Assembly (NCBI GenBank): GCA_035276475.1
Contig: DATELQ010000087.1
Coordinates: 1 to 64,000, forward strand
DNA: 64,000 bases
Source: DATDFB01 sp035276475
Lineage (GTDB): Bacteria; Acidobacteriota; Thermoanaerobaculia; Gp7-AA8
Direction of reading: 5' to 3'
Part shown: positions 24,309-35,700 of the stretch, in pieces
Numbering within the stretch: the stretch's first letter is position 1
Layout: every line of letters starts with the position of its first letter
The notes under the pieces: generated by a model
Database searches by the model: none
What the model was told of the DNA's origin: nothing
Seen by the model: the letters and a program-made list of their open reading frames with translations, nothing else
Position numbers and translations under genes: made by a program

Positions 24309-27011
24309 CTACCTCGGTTTTTCGAACTGCACCATCCAGATCGTGCCCTGCTCGATCGTCTGGCACACATAGAGCGTCGACGCGTCCCTCGACAGCCTCG
24401 GCGTCTGGGTGATGTCGGTGTCGACCCGCGGCGGCGGGTTGAACGGCGCGGTGGTGACGCTCCGCGTGCCGAGGTCGAGAATCCCGATCTTCCGGTCGTC
24501 GAAGAAGACGATGTGCTTTCCGTCCGGCAGCCAAAGCGGGAACGTCCCGTAGTTGAGGACTTTGTCGAGCTCGTGCGACGGCAGCGAATAGACGGAGATG
24601 CCGCGCTGGATCTCGGGCGAGTCGTGGCCGGTGCCGGCGATCCGCGTACCGTCGGGCGACCAGTGCGGATTCCAGACCGGGCTGCCGAAGCGCTCGACCC
24701 GCTGGCCGTAAGGACGGTCGAGGTGAACGAGCACCGTGTAGGAGTCGTGCAGCGTGTGCGCGACCAGTGTCCGGCCATCGGGGGAAACGTTCGGCGAGTC
24801 CAGCCCTCCGATGCCGTTGCGAAGGAGGTCGCGCTCGTCGGTCACGCGCGTGAGACCGCTGCCGTCGGCGCGGATGCTCCAGGCGTGATACGGCCCGTCG
24901 CGATTCGAATAGAAGTAGAGCGTCTTCCCGTCCGGCGCCCAGGTGACGTTCTGGTCTCTCGCGGAATCGTTGGTGAGTTGCCGCAACTGGCCGCCGTCGA
25001 TCCTGGCGACGAAAACGTCGGGCTGACGCCCTCCGCTGGTGAAGGCGATGAACTTCCCGTCGGGCGACACGTCGAAGCTGTTGAACCGCTCGGCCATTCC
25101 GAACAGCGGCCGCGGCGCGGCCGTCTTGCCGCTCTTCGCATCGAAGTCGAGGGCCAGAAGCCGGTACGAGCGCATCACGCTCGTGTACGCCAGCTCGCCG
25201 TGTTGGGAGAACGCGAAGTCTGCGCCGAACGGCGCGGGCAACGACATCGGCTCCGGCGGCCCCTTCGATTTTCCGGTCGCTTCCTCGATCGGCAGGCGCC
25301 AGAGATTGATCGTTCCGTCGCGGTCGCTGCCGAAGTAGAGGTACTGGCCGTCGGGCGACCAGACCGGGTTCCAGTCATACGCGGGATCGGCCGTCGCAGC
25401 CACGACCGACTGCGCTGGCTGCGGCGCGTTGGGATCGATCGTCCAGATGTCGCGCCGGCCGGATCCATTGATGCCCCAGAAGGCGATGCGCTTGCCGTTG
25501 GCCGACCACTTCGGCTGCAGCGCATCGGTGTCGATGCCGTCGCGGAGGCGCATCTTGCGGCTGAAGATCTTTCGCTTCGCGCCGCTCTGCACGTCGAGGA
25601 TCCAGAGGTCGCCATCCTCGAGATGAAAGGTGGGGCCGCTCAAATCGGTCTTGGCCGTGGAGAAAGCGATGTGCTTTCCGTCGGGTGACCATGCCGGGTC
25701 ATGGCCGAAGTCCGTCAGCCGGACCGGCGATTCGCCGCTCACGCCCATGACGTAGAGGCCGCCGCCGTCGCGCTCCGAACGGAACGCGATCTGCGAGCCG
25801 TCGGGCGAGAACGCCGGCTCGCGGTCGTCCGCCGGAGAATCGCTGGTGACGTTCATGCCGGTCCGTCCGTCGACGCGTTGCACGTAGATGTCGGCGTTGC
25901 CCGATTCCGAGGAGACGTAGGCGAACTGCTTGCCGTCGGGCGAGAGCGTCGGCGACTGCGCCAAACCCTCGCGGAAGGTCAGCTGTCGGTAGCTGCGCGG
26001 GACCAGTTGCGGCGCCGCCGCGCGGGTGTGAAAGAGCACGAACCCGCCTGCGGCCAGCGCGAGCAGCGCCAGGGCCACCATGCCGGCGCCGTACAGCATG
26101 CGCTTCGGCCGCGGGATCGGCGCAACGAGCTGCACCTGATCGGTTGGACCGCCCGTGGTCTCGGCCAACAGTTGGAGGTCGAAGGCGAGATCCCGCGCCG
26201 CCTGGAAGCGGTTGCGCGGATCCTTCTCCATGCAGTGGCACACGATGGCGTGCAGCGCTGCCGGAACCTTCGGCGCGAGCGCCGGCAGTGGTTCCGGCTC
26301 GTCGTTGAGCACCGCGGTCATCGTCTCCACCGCAGAGTCGCGCTCGAAGGCGCGGCGGCCGGAGAGCATCTCGTAGAGCACCGAGCCCAAGGAGAAGATG
26401 TCGGTGCGGTGGTCGATCGGCTTGGCGCGGACCTGCTCGGGCGACATGTAGCCGGGCGTGCCGACGACCATGCCGGTCGAGGTCAGGTGCCGTCCGGTCG
26501 TATGCGCATCGCCGTCTTTCGCTTCCTGCGCGAGCTTGGCCAGGCCGAAGTCGAGGATTTTCACCCGCCCCTCGGAGGTGACGAAGATGTTCTCCGGCTT
26601 CAGGTCGCGGTGAATGATCCCTTTCTCGTGCGCCACCGCCAGCGCGGAGGCGATTTGCGTCCCGTAGTCGAGCGTCTTCTTGAGCGGCAGCGGACGCGGA
26701 AGATCTTCGCCGATGACGTCGCGCAGCGTCTCCCCTTCGAGCAGCTCCATGACGATGTACGGCGCGCTTCCGGCGCGGCCGACGTCGTAGATCGTCACCA
26801 GCCCGGGATGGTTCAGCGCTCCGGCGGCGCGCGCCTCCTGCTCGAAGCGCCGCACCTGGTCGTCCCCGGCGGCGAACTCGGGGAGGACCTTCACCGCGAC
26901 GTCGCGGCCGATGCGCTTGTCGCGAGCCCGCCAGACCTCACCCATGCCGCCGGCGCCGATGTGTGCAACGATCTCGTAGGGCCCGAGAATGGTTCCCTTG
27001 GTGATGGACAT
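24309..27011 (-). CDS. PknB-type Ser/Thr kinase with TolB-like propeller (copy 1)
   Basis: This 900-residue protein has a cytoplasmic Hanks kinase (residues 10-275: Lys41, HRDLKPEN 134-141, DFG 154-156, GTPGYMSPEQ). A single membrane span follows near 300-325 (MVALALLALAAGGFVLF). The rest is an outside TolB/PD40 propeller with many SPDGK-type blades (FSPDGSQIAFRSERDGGG, WSPDGKHIAFS, WAPDGKTLYFYSNRDG). Such kinases sense outside or envelope signals, but the ligand is unknown. Homology starts at MSITKGTILGPYEI (27011); a longer upstream frame exists. It lies 13 nt after the oxygenase gene and 62 nt before the Lys-rich peptide gene, inside the same minus operon. A similar protein is at 56941-59637. 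Confidence 0.9.
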   Translation of the reverse strand: MSITKGTILGPYEIVAHIGAGGMGEVWRARDKRIGRDVAVKVLPEFAAGDDQVRRFEQEARAAGALNHPGLVTIYDVGRAGSAPYIVMELLEGETLRDVIGEDLPRPLPLKKTLDYGTQIASALAVAHEKGIIHRDLKPENIFVTSEGRVKILDFGLAKLAQEAKDGDAHTTGRHLTSTGMVVGTPGYMSPEQVRAKPIDHRTDIFSLGSVLYEMLSGRRAFERDSAVETMTAVLNDEPEPLPALAPKVPAALHAIVCHCMEKDPRNRFQAARDLAFDLQLLAETTGGPTDQVQLVAPIPRPKRMLYGAGMVALALLALAAGGFVLFHTRAAAPQLVPRSYRQLTFREGLAQSPTLSPDGKQFAYVSSESGNADIYVQRVDGRTGMNVTSDSPADDREPAFSPDGSQIAFRSERDGGGLYVMGVSGESPVRLTDFGHDPAWSPDGKHIAFSTAKTDLSGPTFHLEDGDLWILDVQSGAKRKIFSRKMRLRDGIDTDALQPKWSANGKRIAFWGINGSGRRDIWTIDPNAPQPAQSVVAATADPAYDWNPVWSPDGQYLYFGSDRDGTINLWRLPIEEATGKSKGPPEPMSLPAPFGADFAFSQHGELAYTSVMRSYRLLALDFDAKSGKTAAPRPLFGMAERFNSFDVSPDGKFIAFTSGGRQPDVFVARIDGGQLRQLTNDSARDQNVTWAPDGKTLYFYSNRDGPYHAWSIRADGSGLTRVTDERDLLRNGIGGLDSPNVSPDGRTLVAHTLHDSYTVLVHLDRPYGQRVERFGSPVWNPHWSPDGTRIAGTGHDSPEIQRGISVYSLPSHELDKVLNYGTFPLWLPDGKHIVFFDDRKIGILDLGTRSVTTAPFNPPPRVDTDITQTPRLSRDASTLYVCQTIEQGTIWMVQFEKPR

Positions 27012-27024
27012 GGGAGCTTCCGCA

Positions 27025-27720
27025 TTATCGCTCGGGGCGATGGAACACGCCGGAGATGCTGATGCGCGGCCGGTTGCCCGCGCTGGCACTGACCGGCGTG
27101 ATCATGTGGATCGCCTCCGGCGCGATGAAGACCAGGCGGTTCGGCTTCGCCAGGACGCATGTGGCGAGACCCGGCTCCGACACGATGCGATTCTCATCGT
27201 TGTCCCGGACCCACGGCAGCGCGTATTCGGGCGGAGCGATGCTGGTGGCGGGGTCGAGGATCAGGAGATGACCGCCCCAGTGAAAGTCCCAGCTGCCGTG
27301 CAGGTAGTAGGCGTACGACCCGGCGTAGCGCCTGCCGTCGCGGTGCAGTCCCAGGCTGGTTCCGGCGGTGTAGACGTACGGCGTGACCGACATGGCGTCC
27401 CATGACGCTGGGTTCGGCCCGGTGAAGTGGCTCACGGCCGGCAACATCTCTTTGACCGCATCGACGAAGAGGTCGATGGCCGTTCCGGTCGGATGGCGCG
27501 GCCGCTCGTGCCGTGCGTACCGCTTCCCGGCGGGGCGGTAGTACGTCGTCGGCCCCGTCAGCGGCATTCCGTCGCCGAGCCGCCAGACCTTCCGTACCGC
27601 TGTCTCGTGAACCGAGGAGAACGGCGCGCGGTTCACGTGATCCAACAAGGCGTCGATCGTCGCCTGCGGCAGAAAGTCATCGTAGATGACGAGCTGCTCG
27701 TTGGAGAGTGTCGTTCGCAT
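27025..27720 (-). CDS. 2-oxoglutarate/Fe(II)-dependent oxygenase
   Basis: This 231-residue protein has the prolyl-4-hydroxylase-like double-stranded beta-helix fold. The iron triad is visible as His126-x-Asp128 (SLGLHRDGRR) and His205 (PEAIHMITPV), and the 2OG-binding Arg is probably Arg219 (NRPRISISG). It has no signal peptide and the length of a typical small hydroxylase. It lies between the hypothetical gene and the PknB-TolB kinase in the minus operon, which also encodes the Lys-rich peptide. Hydroxylation of that peptide is a reasonable guess; small-molecule substrates are not excluded. Confidence 0.88.
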   Translation of the reverse strand: MRTTLSNEQLVIYDDFLPQATIDALLDHVNRAPFSSVHETAVRKVWRLGDGMPLTGPTTYYRPAGKRYARHERPRHPTGTAIDLFVDAVKEMLPAVSHFTGPNPASWDAMSVTPYVYTAGTSLGLHRDGRRYAGSYAYYLHGSWDFHWGGHLLILDPATSIAPPEYALPWVRDNDENRIVSEPGLATCVLAKPNRLVFIAPEAIHMITPVSASAGNRPRISISGVFHRPER

Positions 27721-27770
27721 CCAGCGAAGATATTGTGCACGATGCGCTCGCCGCGTGCGGCGTCATGAAG

Positions 27771-28277
27771 TTACGGAGCGAGAAAGCCCCAGATCCCGTC
27801 GTCGTCGCGATGCAATGAAGAACCGCCATGCCGCTCGCACAGCTCGCGCGCCAGGACGCCGTCGCGGATGGGATCGTATTCCCGCGGCCGTACCGCCGGG
27901 TCGCGGCGGTGAATATCCGGCCAGTACTCGATCGGATCCGGATCCTCGAGGTTGAACAGCCTTCCGTTGCAATAGTCGACGACGGCAAACGCCGCGGCGC
28001 CCGGGCGCTGCTCGAGAGGCCGGCCGACGACCATGCCGAGGGGGTAGGGAACGTTGTCGTCGTCGACGAGAACCTGGAGGCCGTTCGCGGCGCCGTGCGG
28101 CGCGGGCGACAAGCGGATCCAGGCGCACCACTTCCCGTCGTCGCCCTCCATGCGCACGACCAAGGTCACGGTGAAGTCATCGTAGGTTTGGTTGCGAATC
28201 CACAGCCGGCACACTTCGATGAGGCCGGTAAAGTGACGATCGACATAGTCGCCCCACCACCAGTCCGATGCGGCCAT
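27771..28277 (-). CDS. Hypothetical protein, first gene of the peptide operon
   Basis: This 168-residue protein has no family that I recognise. It starts MAASDWWWGDYVDRHF, is rich in Trp and Asp and has no signal peptide or membrane segment. A beta-rich middle (FTVTLVVRMEGDDGKW) is followed by VLVDDDNVPYPLGMVVGRPL and an acidic C-terminus ending DDDGIWGFLAP. An upstream ATG at 28310 would add 11 residues; I prefer 28277 because the other start would eat into the conserved block before VioB-like gene B. It lies 50 nt upstream of the oxygenase gene and opens the operon that includes the Lys-rich peptide. Confidence 0.65.
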   Translation of the reverse strand: MAASDWWWGDYVDRHFTGLIEVCRLWIRNQTYDDFTVTLVVRMEGDDGKWCAWIRLSPAPHGAANGLQVLVDDDNVPYPLGMVVGRPLEQRPGAAAFAVVDYCNGRLFNLEDPDPIEYWPDIHRRDPAVRPREYDPIRDGVLARELCERHGGSSLHRDDDGIWGFLAP

Positions 28278-28339
28278 GGCGCAGGATACGCGGATGCCGG
28301 AAAGATTCACAAACCGGTCGCCGCCGCCGTCAAAACGTC
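28278..28339. promoter_or_regulatory. Divergent gap with conserved 5' block of VioB-like gene B
   Basis: This 62-bp gap separates the minus operon from VioB-like gene B. From 28295 it repeats the block seen before gene A (GGATG-CCGGA, then GATTCACAAACCG at 28304, again 36 nt before the ATG). It must hold the promoters for both directions, but no clear -10/-35 pair was seen. Confidence 0.5.
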
Positions 28340-30043
28340 ATGAGTTATCTCGATCTGCCGCGCCTCACGTTCTTCGGCCAATTCACGGCGAACCCGTCGA
28401 CCATCAACAATTTTCCGCCGAACTACGGCGTCCCGCACGAGTACAACACCACGAGCAGCACGCCCGGCGGCGTGTCGTGGAACCCGTACGGGAACCACTC
28501 GTTCTCGCTCTCGGCGAACGTCACGAACCTCACGCCGGGGCCGGCCGCGAGCGGCTCGGTCATGTCGGCGCCGGCGGGGCCGGGCGGCGCGGTGCTCGTC
28601 GACCTCGACACCGAGCAGCAGATGGTCTCGCAGATCATCGGCATGAAGCTGACGGTGACGGTCGGCGACGGCTCGGTCGTGGGGACCTTCGTCCCGGTCA
28701 ACTTCTTCGACATCTACTTCAACCGCCTGACCGGCTCGAACCAGATCGTCAACGGCGACGGCGCGGCCGGCGCGGCCTACCAGAGCGTCCTCACCGACCT
28801 GCAGTGGAACGAGGGGAGCTCCGCGTTCCTGCACTCGCTGAAGACCGTCAGCCCGACCATGCTGTCGATCCGCTTCATCGTCGACGGCTACAACATGTTC
28901 GCCGGCACGCCGACCTTCAACGTCGGCCGCGTGGCCGGCACGATCGGCCCGCAGTACCACGACGAGCCGACGAGCTTCACGAACGCCCGCTTCCTCCGGC
29001 CGACGTCCGACGCGGCGCAGAACGGCTGGAACTACATCCCCGCCAAGACCGATCTCAAACGCCGCAAGCTGATCGTCGACCTCGGCAATGCCACGGCGTG
29101 GACCTGGAACGACAGCGATCCCGCGCCGAAGTCGAACCAGCCGAGCGTGCAGGTCGGCACGATCTCGTTCAACGGCAATACGCCCAGCGGCATCATCGCC
29201 ACCTTCGCGCAGACCGTCGACACCTCCGACGCCGCCTATCAGTCGAACGCCTTCGTGCAGGAGCTCGATATCCCGGCGTCGATCTTCCCGACCATCGGCT
29301 CCACGCCGCTCGGCATCATCTCCGACGGCGTCATCGTCGCCACGGAGAACCCGACCGGCGCCTACATCAACGCCGACCAGTACGTCTTCCGCCTCGACCC
29401 CAGCGAGGTCGCGAAGGTCACGATCTGGGCGAACACGTTCGAGACGCCGGCCGCCAACGTGAAGGTGACGCTCGCGCTCAACGCGAACGGCCTGCAGCCC
29501 GCCGGCAAAGCGCCGGTGGGCACGCCGAAGAGCGGCGTGGCCTTCTCGCCGAAGAGCGCCAAGACCGGGCCCGACGGCCGGGCCACGTTCACGATCACCG
29601 GCGGCAATCCGAAGAACCCGCGCAAGGTCTACAACATCGACGGGCAGGTCTACGGCATCGGCTGGAGCTGGAGCGCAGACACCATCCCCGATCCGAACGC
29701 CTTCCTGAGCGTGAAGGTCTTCGATACCGTGCCGCTCCCCAAGGCGCCGACGTGGTGGGGCAACGTCTTCCCGATCCTGATCCAGTATGCCTATCTCTAT
29801 CCGGCCATGCAGCAGATCTTCGAGCTCGACGACTACACGCAGGTCGTCGCCAACGCCACGCAGATCATCGCGCGGCTGAATCTGCCGGAGACCAATCCGG
29901 GGATGATGCCGATCACGCGCGAGCTGTCGGCGGCGAAGAAGGCGATCCTGCTGAAGTGGGCGGCCGACCCAACGCATCCGGAAGGGAAGCAGCCGAAGCC
30001 GCCGCCCTGGCTGCCGCCGCTGCCGCCGCAGCCGAGCACGTAG
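28340..30043 (+). CDS. VioB N-terminal-domain-like protein B
   Basis: This 567-residue paralogue of gene A is closely similar along its full length (MSYLDLPRLTFFGQFTANPS at the start, MPITRELSAAKKAILLKW near the end). Like gene A it lacks the ferritin-like domain that follows in VioB and ends in a Pro-rich tail (PPLPPQPST). It is divergent from the five-gene peptide operon, while gene A is convergent with it, so the two copies bracket the operon as direct repeats. The start follows the alignment with gene A; longer upstream frames are spurious. A hairpin repeat follows 10 nt after the stop. Confidence 0.75.
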   Translation: MSYLDLPRLTFFGQFTANPSTINNFPPNYGVPHEYNTTSSTPGGVSWNPYGNHSFSLSANVTNLTPGPAASGSVMSAPAGPGGAVLVDLDTEQQMVSQIIGMKLTVTVGDGSVVGTFVPVNFFDIYFNRLTGSNQIVNGDGAAGAAYQSVLTDLQWNEGSSAFLHSLKTVSPTMLSIRFIVDGYNMFAGTPTFNVGRVAGTIGPQYHDEPTSFTNARFLRPTSDAAQNGWNYIPAKTDLKRRKLIVDLGNATAWTWNDSDPAPKSNQPSVQVGTISFNGNTPSGIIATFAQTVDTSDAAYQSNAFVQELDIPASIFPTIGSTPLGIISDGVIVATENPTGAYINADQYVFRLDPSEVAKVTIWANTFETPAANVKVTLALNANGLQPAGKAPVGTPKSGVAFSPKSAKTGPDGRATFTITGGNPKNPRKVYNIDGQVYGIGWSWSADTIPDPNAFLSVKVFDTVPLPKAPTWWGNVFPILIQYAYLYPAMQQIFELDDYTQVVANATQIIARLNLPETNPGMMPITRELSAAKKAILLKWAADPTHPEGKQPKPPPWLPPLPPQPST

Positions 30044-30053
30044 CTAGGCAGAT

Positions 30054-30103
30054 CCCTCTCCCCGCGCGCGGGGAGAGGGTGGCGCGAAGCGCCGGGTGAG
30101 GGG
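30054..30103. terminator. Palindromic repeat between convergent genes
   Basis: CCCTCTCCCC and GGGGAGAGGG pair around a GCGCGC centre (30054-30079). A smaller GGCGC-GAA-GCGCC hairpin (30081-30093) and GGGTGAGGGG follow. It sits between VioB-like gene B and the DUF1287 gene and could end both transcripts. The sequence type recurs as a dispersed intergenic repeat in many genomes. Confidence 0.6.
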
Positions 30104-30116
30104 CGCCCGCTTCCCA

Positions 30117-30665
30117 TCACCACCGGTAGTGCCCGATGATCGTCCACGCGCGCAGCACGTCCTCGTTCTTCGCGCCGTAGCCGATGTTGTGCACGACGAG
30201 GTAGTCGCGCGCGCCGCGGACGCTCGACACGACGCCGACGTGGTACAGCCCGTTCGGCAGCCGCCAGGCCACGACGTCGCCCGGCTCGTACGCGTCGCCG
30301 AGCGGGCGCGCCTTGCCGTGGCGCGTGAAGAACGTCATCAGGTTCGGGACGCGGCGGTGGTCGATGTTCGCGTCCGTACCGCGCTGTGCCCACATCTTCG
30401 GATAGGCGCGAAAGTGCGCGGCCATGTCCTCGTGTACGGCCACCTGCAGGTCGACGTCCGCGGCGCGGAACGCGCGCACCACCACGTCGGAGCAGACGCC
30501 GCGCTCGCGCGGCACGTCGCCGCCGGGGTAGTGCAGGCGGACGTAGGCCGGGTCGTAAATCGTCGTCACGCCGACCTGAGCCAGCGCCGCGTTTGCGATC
30601 GTGGCGTGCGGCGTCCGTGCCGCCGCGGCCTGCAACGCGAGCAGCACGAGCAGTGCATATCGCAT
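30117..30665 (-). CDS. DUF1287 family secreted protein
   Basis: This 182-residue protein has a short signal peptide (MRYALLVLLALQAAAA). It matches the DUF1287 pattern: TIYDPAYVRLHYPGGDVP, then RGVCSDVVVRAFR with a conserved Cys, VHEDMAAHF, NIDHRRVPNLMTFF, GDVVAWRLPNGLYHVG with a His, and HNIGYGAKNEDVL. The Cys/His pattern and fold resemble NlpC/P60-type papain-like enzymes, so a periplasmic amidase or peptidase role is plausible but not shown. It is a single gene, divergent from acnA, with a 20-bp gap between the starts. Confidence 0.85.
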   Translation of the reverse strand: MRYALLVLLALQAAAARTPHATIANAALAQVGVTTIYDPAYVRLHYPGGDVPRERGVCSDVVVRAFRAADVDLQVAVHEDMAAHFRAYPKMWAQRGTDANIDHRRVPNLMTFFTRHGKARPLGDAYEPGDVVAWRLPNGLYHVGVVSSVRGARDYLVVHNIGYGAKNEDVLRAWTIIGHYRW

Positions 30666-30685
30666 CTTGATAGAGTACCCCCGCC

Positions 30686-33553
<2,868 letters not shown>

Positions 33554-33575
33554 GATCCGGCCGTACAAGTCAACG

Positions 33576-33842
33576 ATGAGACAACTAGAGATCAGCTACT
33601 GGGATGGCCGTGCTCGTATCGCATACTTGTACTTTGACGCTCGCAACGGACAGAAAAGTGTTCGCACGGAGGCGTCAGCGGATGGGCTCTTCGTCGTCGA
33701 TTACAACGCCGACAACTTACCGTACGGCGTGGAGATCCTCGCGCCGTGGCTCGTTTCTCACGAGCGCTTGAATGAGCTCCTCTCGCAACTCGGGCAGCCG
33801 CCGCTCTCCGAAGAGGAATATCGTCCGCTCCAAGCCGCCTGA
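33576..33842 (+). CDS. DUF2283-like small protein
   Basis: This 88-residue protein starts MRQLEISYWDGRARIAYLYF. It contains the DUF2283-like pattern of a short beta structure ending in DGLFVVDYNADNLPYGVEIL, where the GVEIL ending is characteristic. DUF2283 proteins are small and of unknown function, often near toxin-antitoxin or regulatory genes. The helical C-terminus (HERLNELLSQLG) is extra. It lies 22 nt after acnA and 46 nt before the next small gene. No partner is obvious. Confidence 0.65.
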   Translation: MRQLEISYWDGRARIAYLYFDARNGQKSVRTEASADGLFVVDYNADNLPYGVEILAPWLVSHERLNELLSQLGQPPLSEEEYRPLQAA

Positions 33843-33888
33843 CGCGCGGCGGTACACTCTCCTCAAGAGAGAGAGGAGAGCACCGCCC

Positions 33889-34152
33889 ATGATGCAATTG
33901 CCCGCCATCCAGCAGCTCATCATCCAGTACGCCTCGGAGGCGCCCGGGTTTTCCACTCCCACGTCCATCGAAGACGCCATCGACCCCGGTCCGTCCTCGA
34001 TGAATACCGCGCAGTTCAACGGGTTTTTCAGCTCGCTCTACGGCTTTCTGGCCACGAACAGCATTCAGACCCACATCCGGCTCGAAGAGCTCGGAACGAT
34101 GACGACGTGGGCCGAGCTGGCCGGCATTCTGTACGCGAGGCAGACGTCGTGA
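33889..34152 (+). CDS. Hypothetical 87-residue protein
   Basis: I recognise no family. The protein starts MMQLPAIQQLIIQYASEAPG and is hydrophilic to mildly hydrophobic, with no signal peptide. Two ATG codons are adjacent (33889 and 33892), behind a purine-rich AGAGAGGAGAG Shine-Dalgarno. The stop overlaps the GTG start of the next gene by 4 nt, which suggests coupled translation with that secreted protein. The two may work together. Confidence 0.6.
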   Translation: MMQLPAIQQLIIQYASEAPGFSTPTSIEDAIDPGPSSMNTAQFNGFFSSLYGFLATNSIQTHIRLEELGTMTTWAELAGILYARQTS

Positions 34153-35654
34153 GGGGGCGCGACGCCGCTCTCGCATTCGTTCTCTGCGTCAGCTCGGCCG
34201 GGGGAGCGGCCGCGCAGACGGCCATCACGGCCGCCTCGGTCTCCTTCGCCCCGAAGCCGGACGTCGACATCCAGGTCATCACCAGCGAGTCGCCCACGAG
34301 CGTCTGCTCGACCGGCCCGCTCAGCGCGGGCGCACCGATCTACGCCGTCATCCTCCGCCTCGCGCCGCAGATCACCGGCTACGCGCCGACGTTTTTTCCG
34401 AACCTCTTGCAAGCCTCGCCGGACGCGAGCAAGAAATCGTCGGACTTCGCCATCGTCTGGATGACGGCGTCCGGTGCGCCGGCGTTCGCGCCGATCACGA
34501 CGTCGCGGAAGTCGTACAAAGCGGCCTTTCAGCCGCTCGTCGGCGAGATCGTGATCGACAACCTCACCTGGGCCGACGCGTCCGACATCGTGGCTACGTT
34601 GTCCGGCAATCCCGCGCTCGTGAACAACTGGATGGCCACGCTGGGGCCGCTCGTGACCGTGAACGTCGCGCCCATTCGTACGCCCGTGCCGATGTCTGCG
34701 ACGACGTTCCAGTCGTCGATTCTCCTGAACACGCCGGGGCAGGGACTGCTCTCGAAGTGGCAGGAGACGATCAATCCGTTCATCCAGGGCGACCGGACGG
34801 TCGCCGGCGCCACGGCCGCGGCGGCGGTGACGATGCCGCTCAGCGCGATCACGGTGACCCAGTTCCAGACCGCGGATATCGCATCGCTCGACGAGAAAGT
34901 CGACAACCTCTTGATCGCCGGCGGGGCCAACGGCGGCATCGTCATCGTCGACGAGCCGTGTTACTCGCTGCGCGTCCTCCCCGCCACGACCAGCGGCAAC
35001 ACCGCCGGCGAGGTGCAATTCGACGGTCACCTCCTCGCGCCGTTCCAGAAGGGGCGCTCGTTCGCGAAGGCCCAGGCGCGTGCGACGCAACAGCTCAACG
35101 GCGGCAACGCCTCGACGTTGAATGCGGAAGGGGAGTTCTCGCTCCTCTTCGACCCCTCGGCGAACAAGCCGAAGCCGACGCGGCTGCACCCGCGATTCGC
35201 CCTCGGCGTCGCCGCCGCGTACAACAAGTCGGACCAGGACGGCGGGCAGGATGACGACGCCTTCGGGCTGAAGGCGGCCTTCTCGACGAGCAACTTCCGA
35301 GGACTGCTGGACGGCGAGGAGACGCGGCCGACGCTGACGCTCGAAGGACGCTATGCGTCGAGCAAAGTGGTGGGCCAGGAGCGCCAGACGTCGTTCGACG
35401 CGGCCACGAGGTTCGTGGCCAAGTTCCGCTACACGCCGGCCATCTACAGCCGTGTCGAGAGCGCGGCGGCGTGGTCGCGCGACAAGAAGTTCGACGGCCG
35501 CTCGAGCTTCGTCTATGTCAGCGCCGACATCCTGCGCGTCATCATCAAAGGCCCGATGGAGTTCAGCGCCACGTACAACTGCGGCCGCAAGCCGCCGACG
35601 TTCGTCCACGAGTGCGGGTTCCTGAGCGGCTTCTCCATCGTCAGCAACCAGTGA
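34149..35654 (+). CDS. Hypothetical secreted protein, possible beta-barrel C-terminus
   Basis: This 501-residue protein starts at GTG 34149, which gives a neat signal peptide (RGRDAALAFVLCVSSAGG, cleavage near AAA-Q). The middle is Ala/Thr-rich with strands such as TAASVSFAPKPDVDIQVITS. From about residue 350 alternating residues appear (RFALGVAAAYNKSD, TLTLEGRYASSKV, EFSATYNCGR), as in outer-membrane barrels. No family is recognised. An outer-membrane or surface location is inference. It is coupled to the preceding 87-residue gene and is followed by a strong palindrome. Confidence 0.65.
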   Translation: MRGRDAALAFVLCVSSAGGAAAQTAITAASVSFAPKPDVDIQVITSESPTSVCSTGPLSAGAPIYAVILRLAPQITGYAPTFFPNLLQASPDASKKSSDFAIVWMTASGAPAFAPITTSRKSYKAAFQPLVGEIVIDNLTWADASDIVATLSGNPALVNNWMATLGPLVTVNVAPIRTPVPMSATTFQSSILLNTPGQGLLSKWQETINPFIQGDRTVAGATAAAAVTMPLSAITVTQFQTADIASLDEKVDNLLIAGGANGGIVIVDEPCYSLRVLPATTSGNTAGEVQFDGHLLAPFQKGRSFAKAQARATQQLNGGNASTLNAEGEFSLLFDPSANKPKPTRLHPRFALGVAAAYNKSDQDGGQDDDAFGLKAAFSTSNFRGLLDGEETRPTLTLEGRYASSKVVGQERQTSFDAATRFVAKFRYTPAIYSRVESAAAWSRDKKFDGRSSFVYVSADILRVIIKGPMEFSATYNCGRKPPTFVHECGFLSGFSIVSNQ

Positions 35655-35660
35655 AAAATC

Positions 35661-35690
35661 CCCCTCCCTCCGCTGCAGCGGAGGGAGGGG
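35661..35690. terminator. Perfect 30-bp palindrome between convergent genes
   Basis: CCCCTCCCTCCGCTG is followed at once by its exact reverse complement, giving a 15-bp stem with no spacer. It lies 6 nt after one stop codon and 10 nt before the convergent gene's stop. It probably acts as a bidirectional transcription end. Confidence 0.65.
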
Positions 35691-35700
35691 GGGCGGGGTG

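Noticed and set aside
21164..30043. Violacein or bisindole biosynthesis cluster
   Set aside because: Only the N-terminal part of VioB is matched. No VioA, VioC, VioD or VioE-like gene and no ferritin-like catalytic domain is present.
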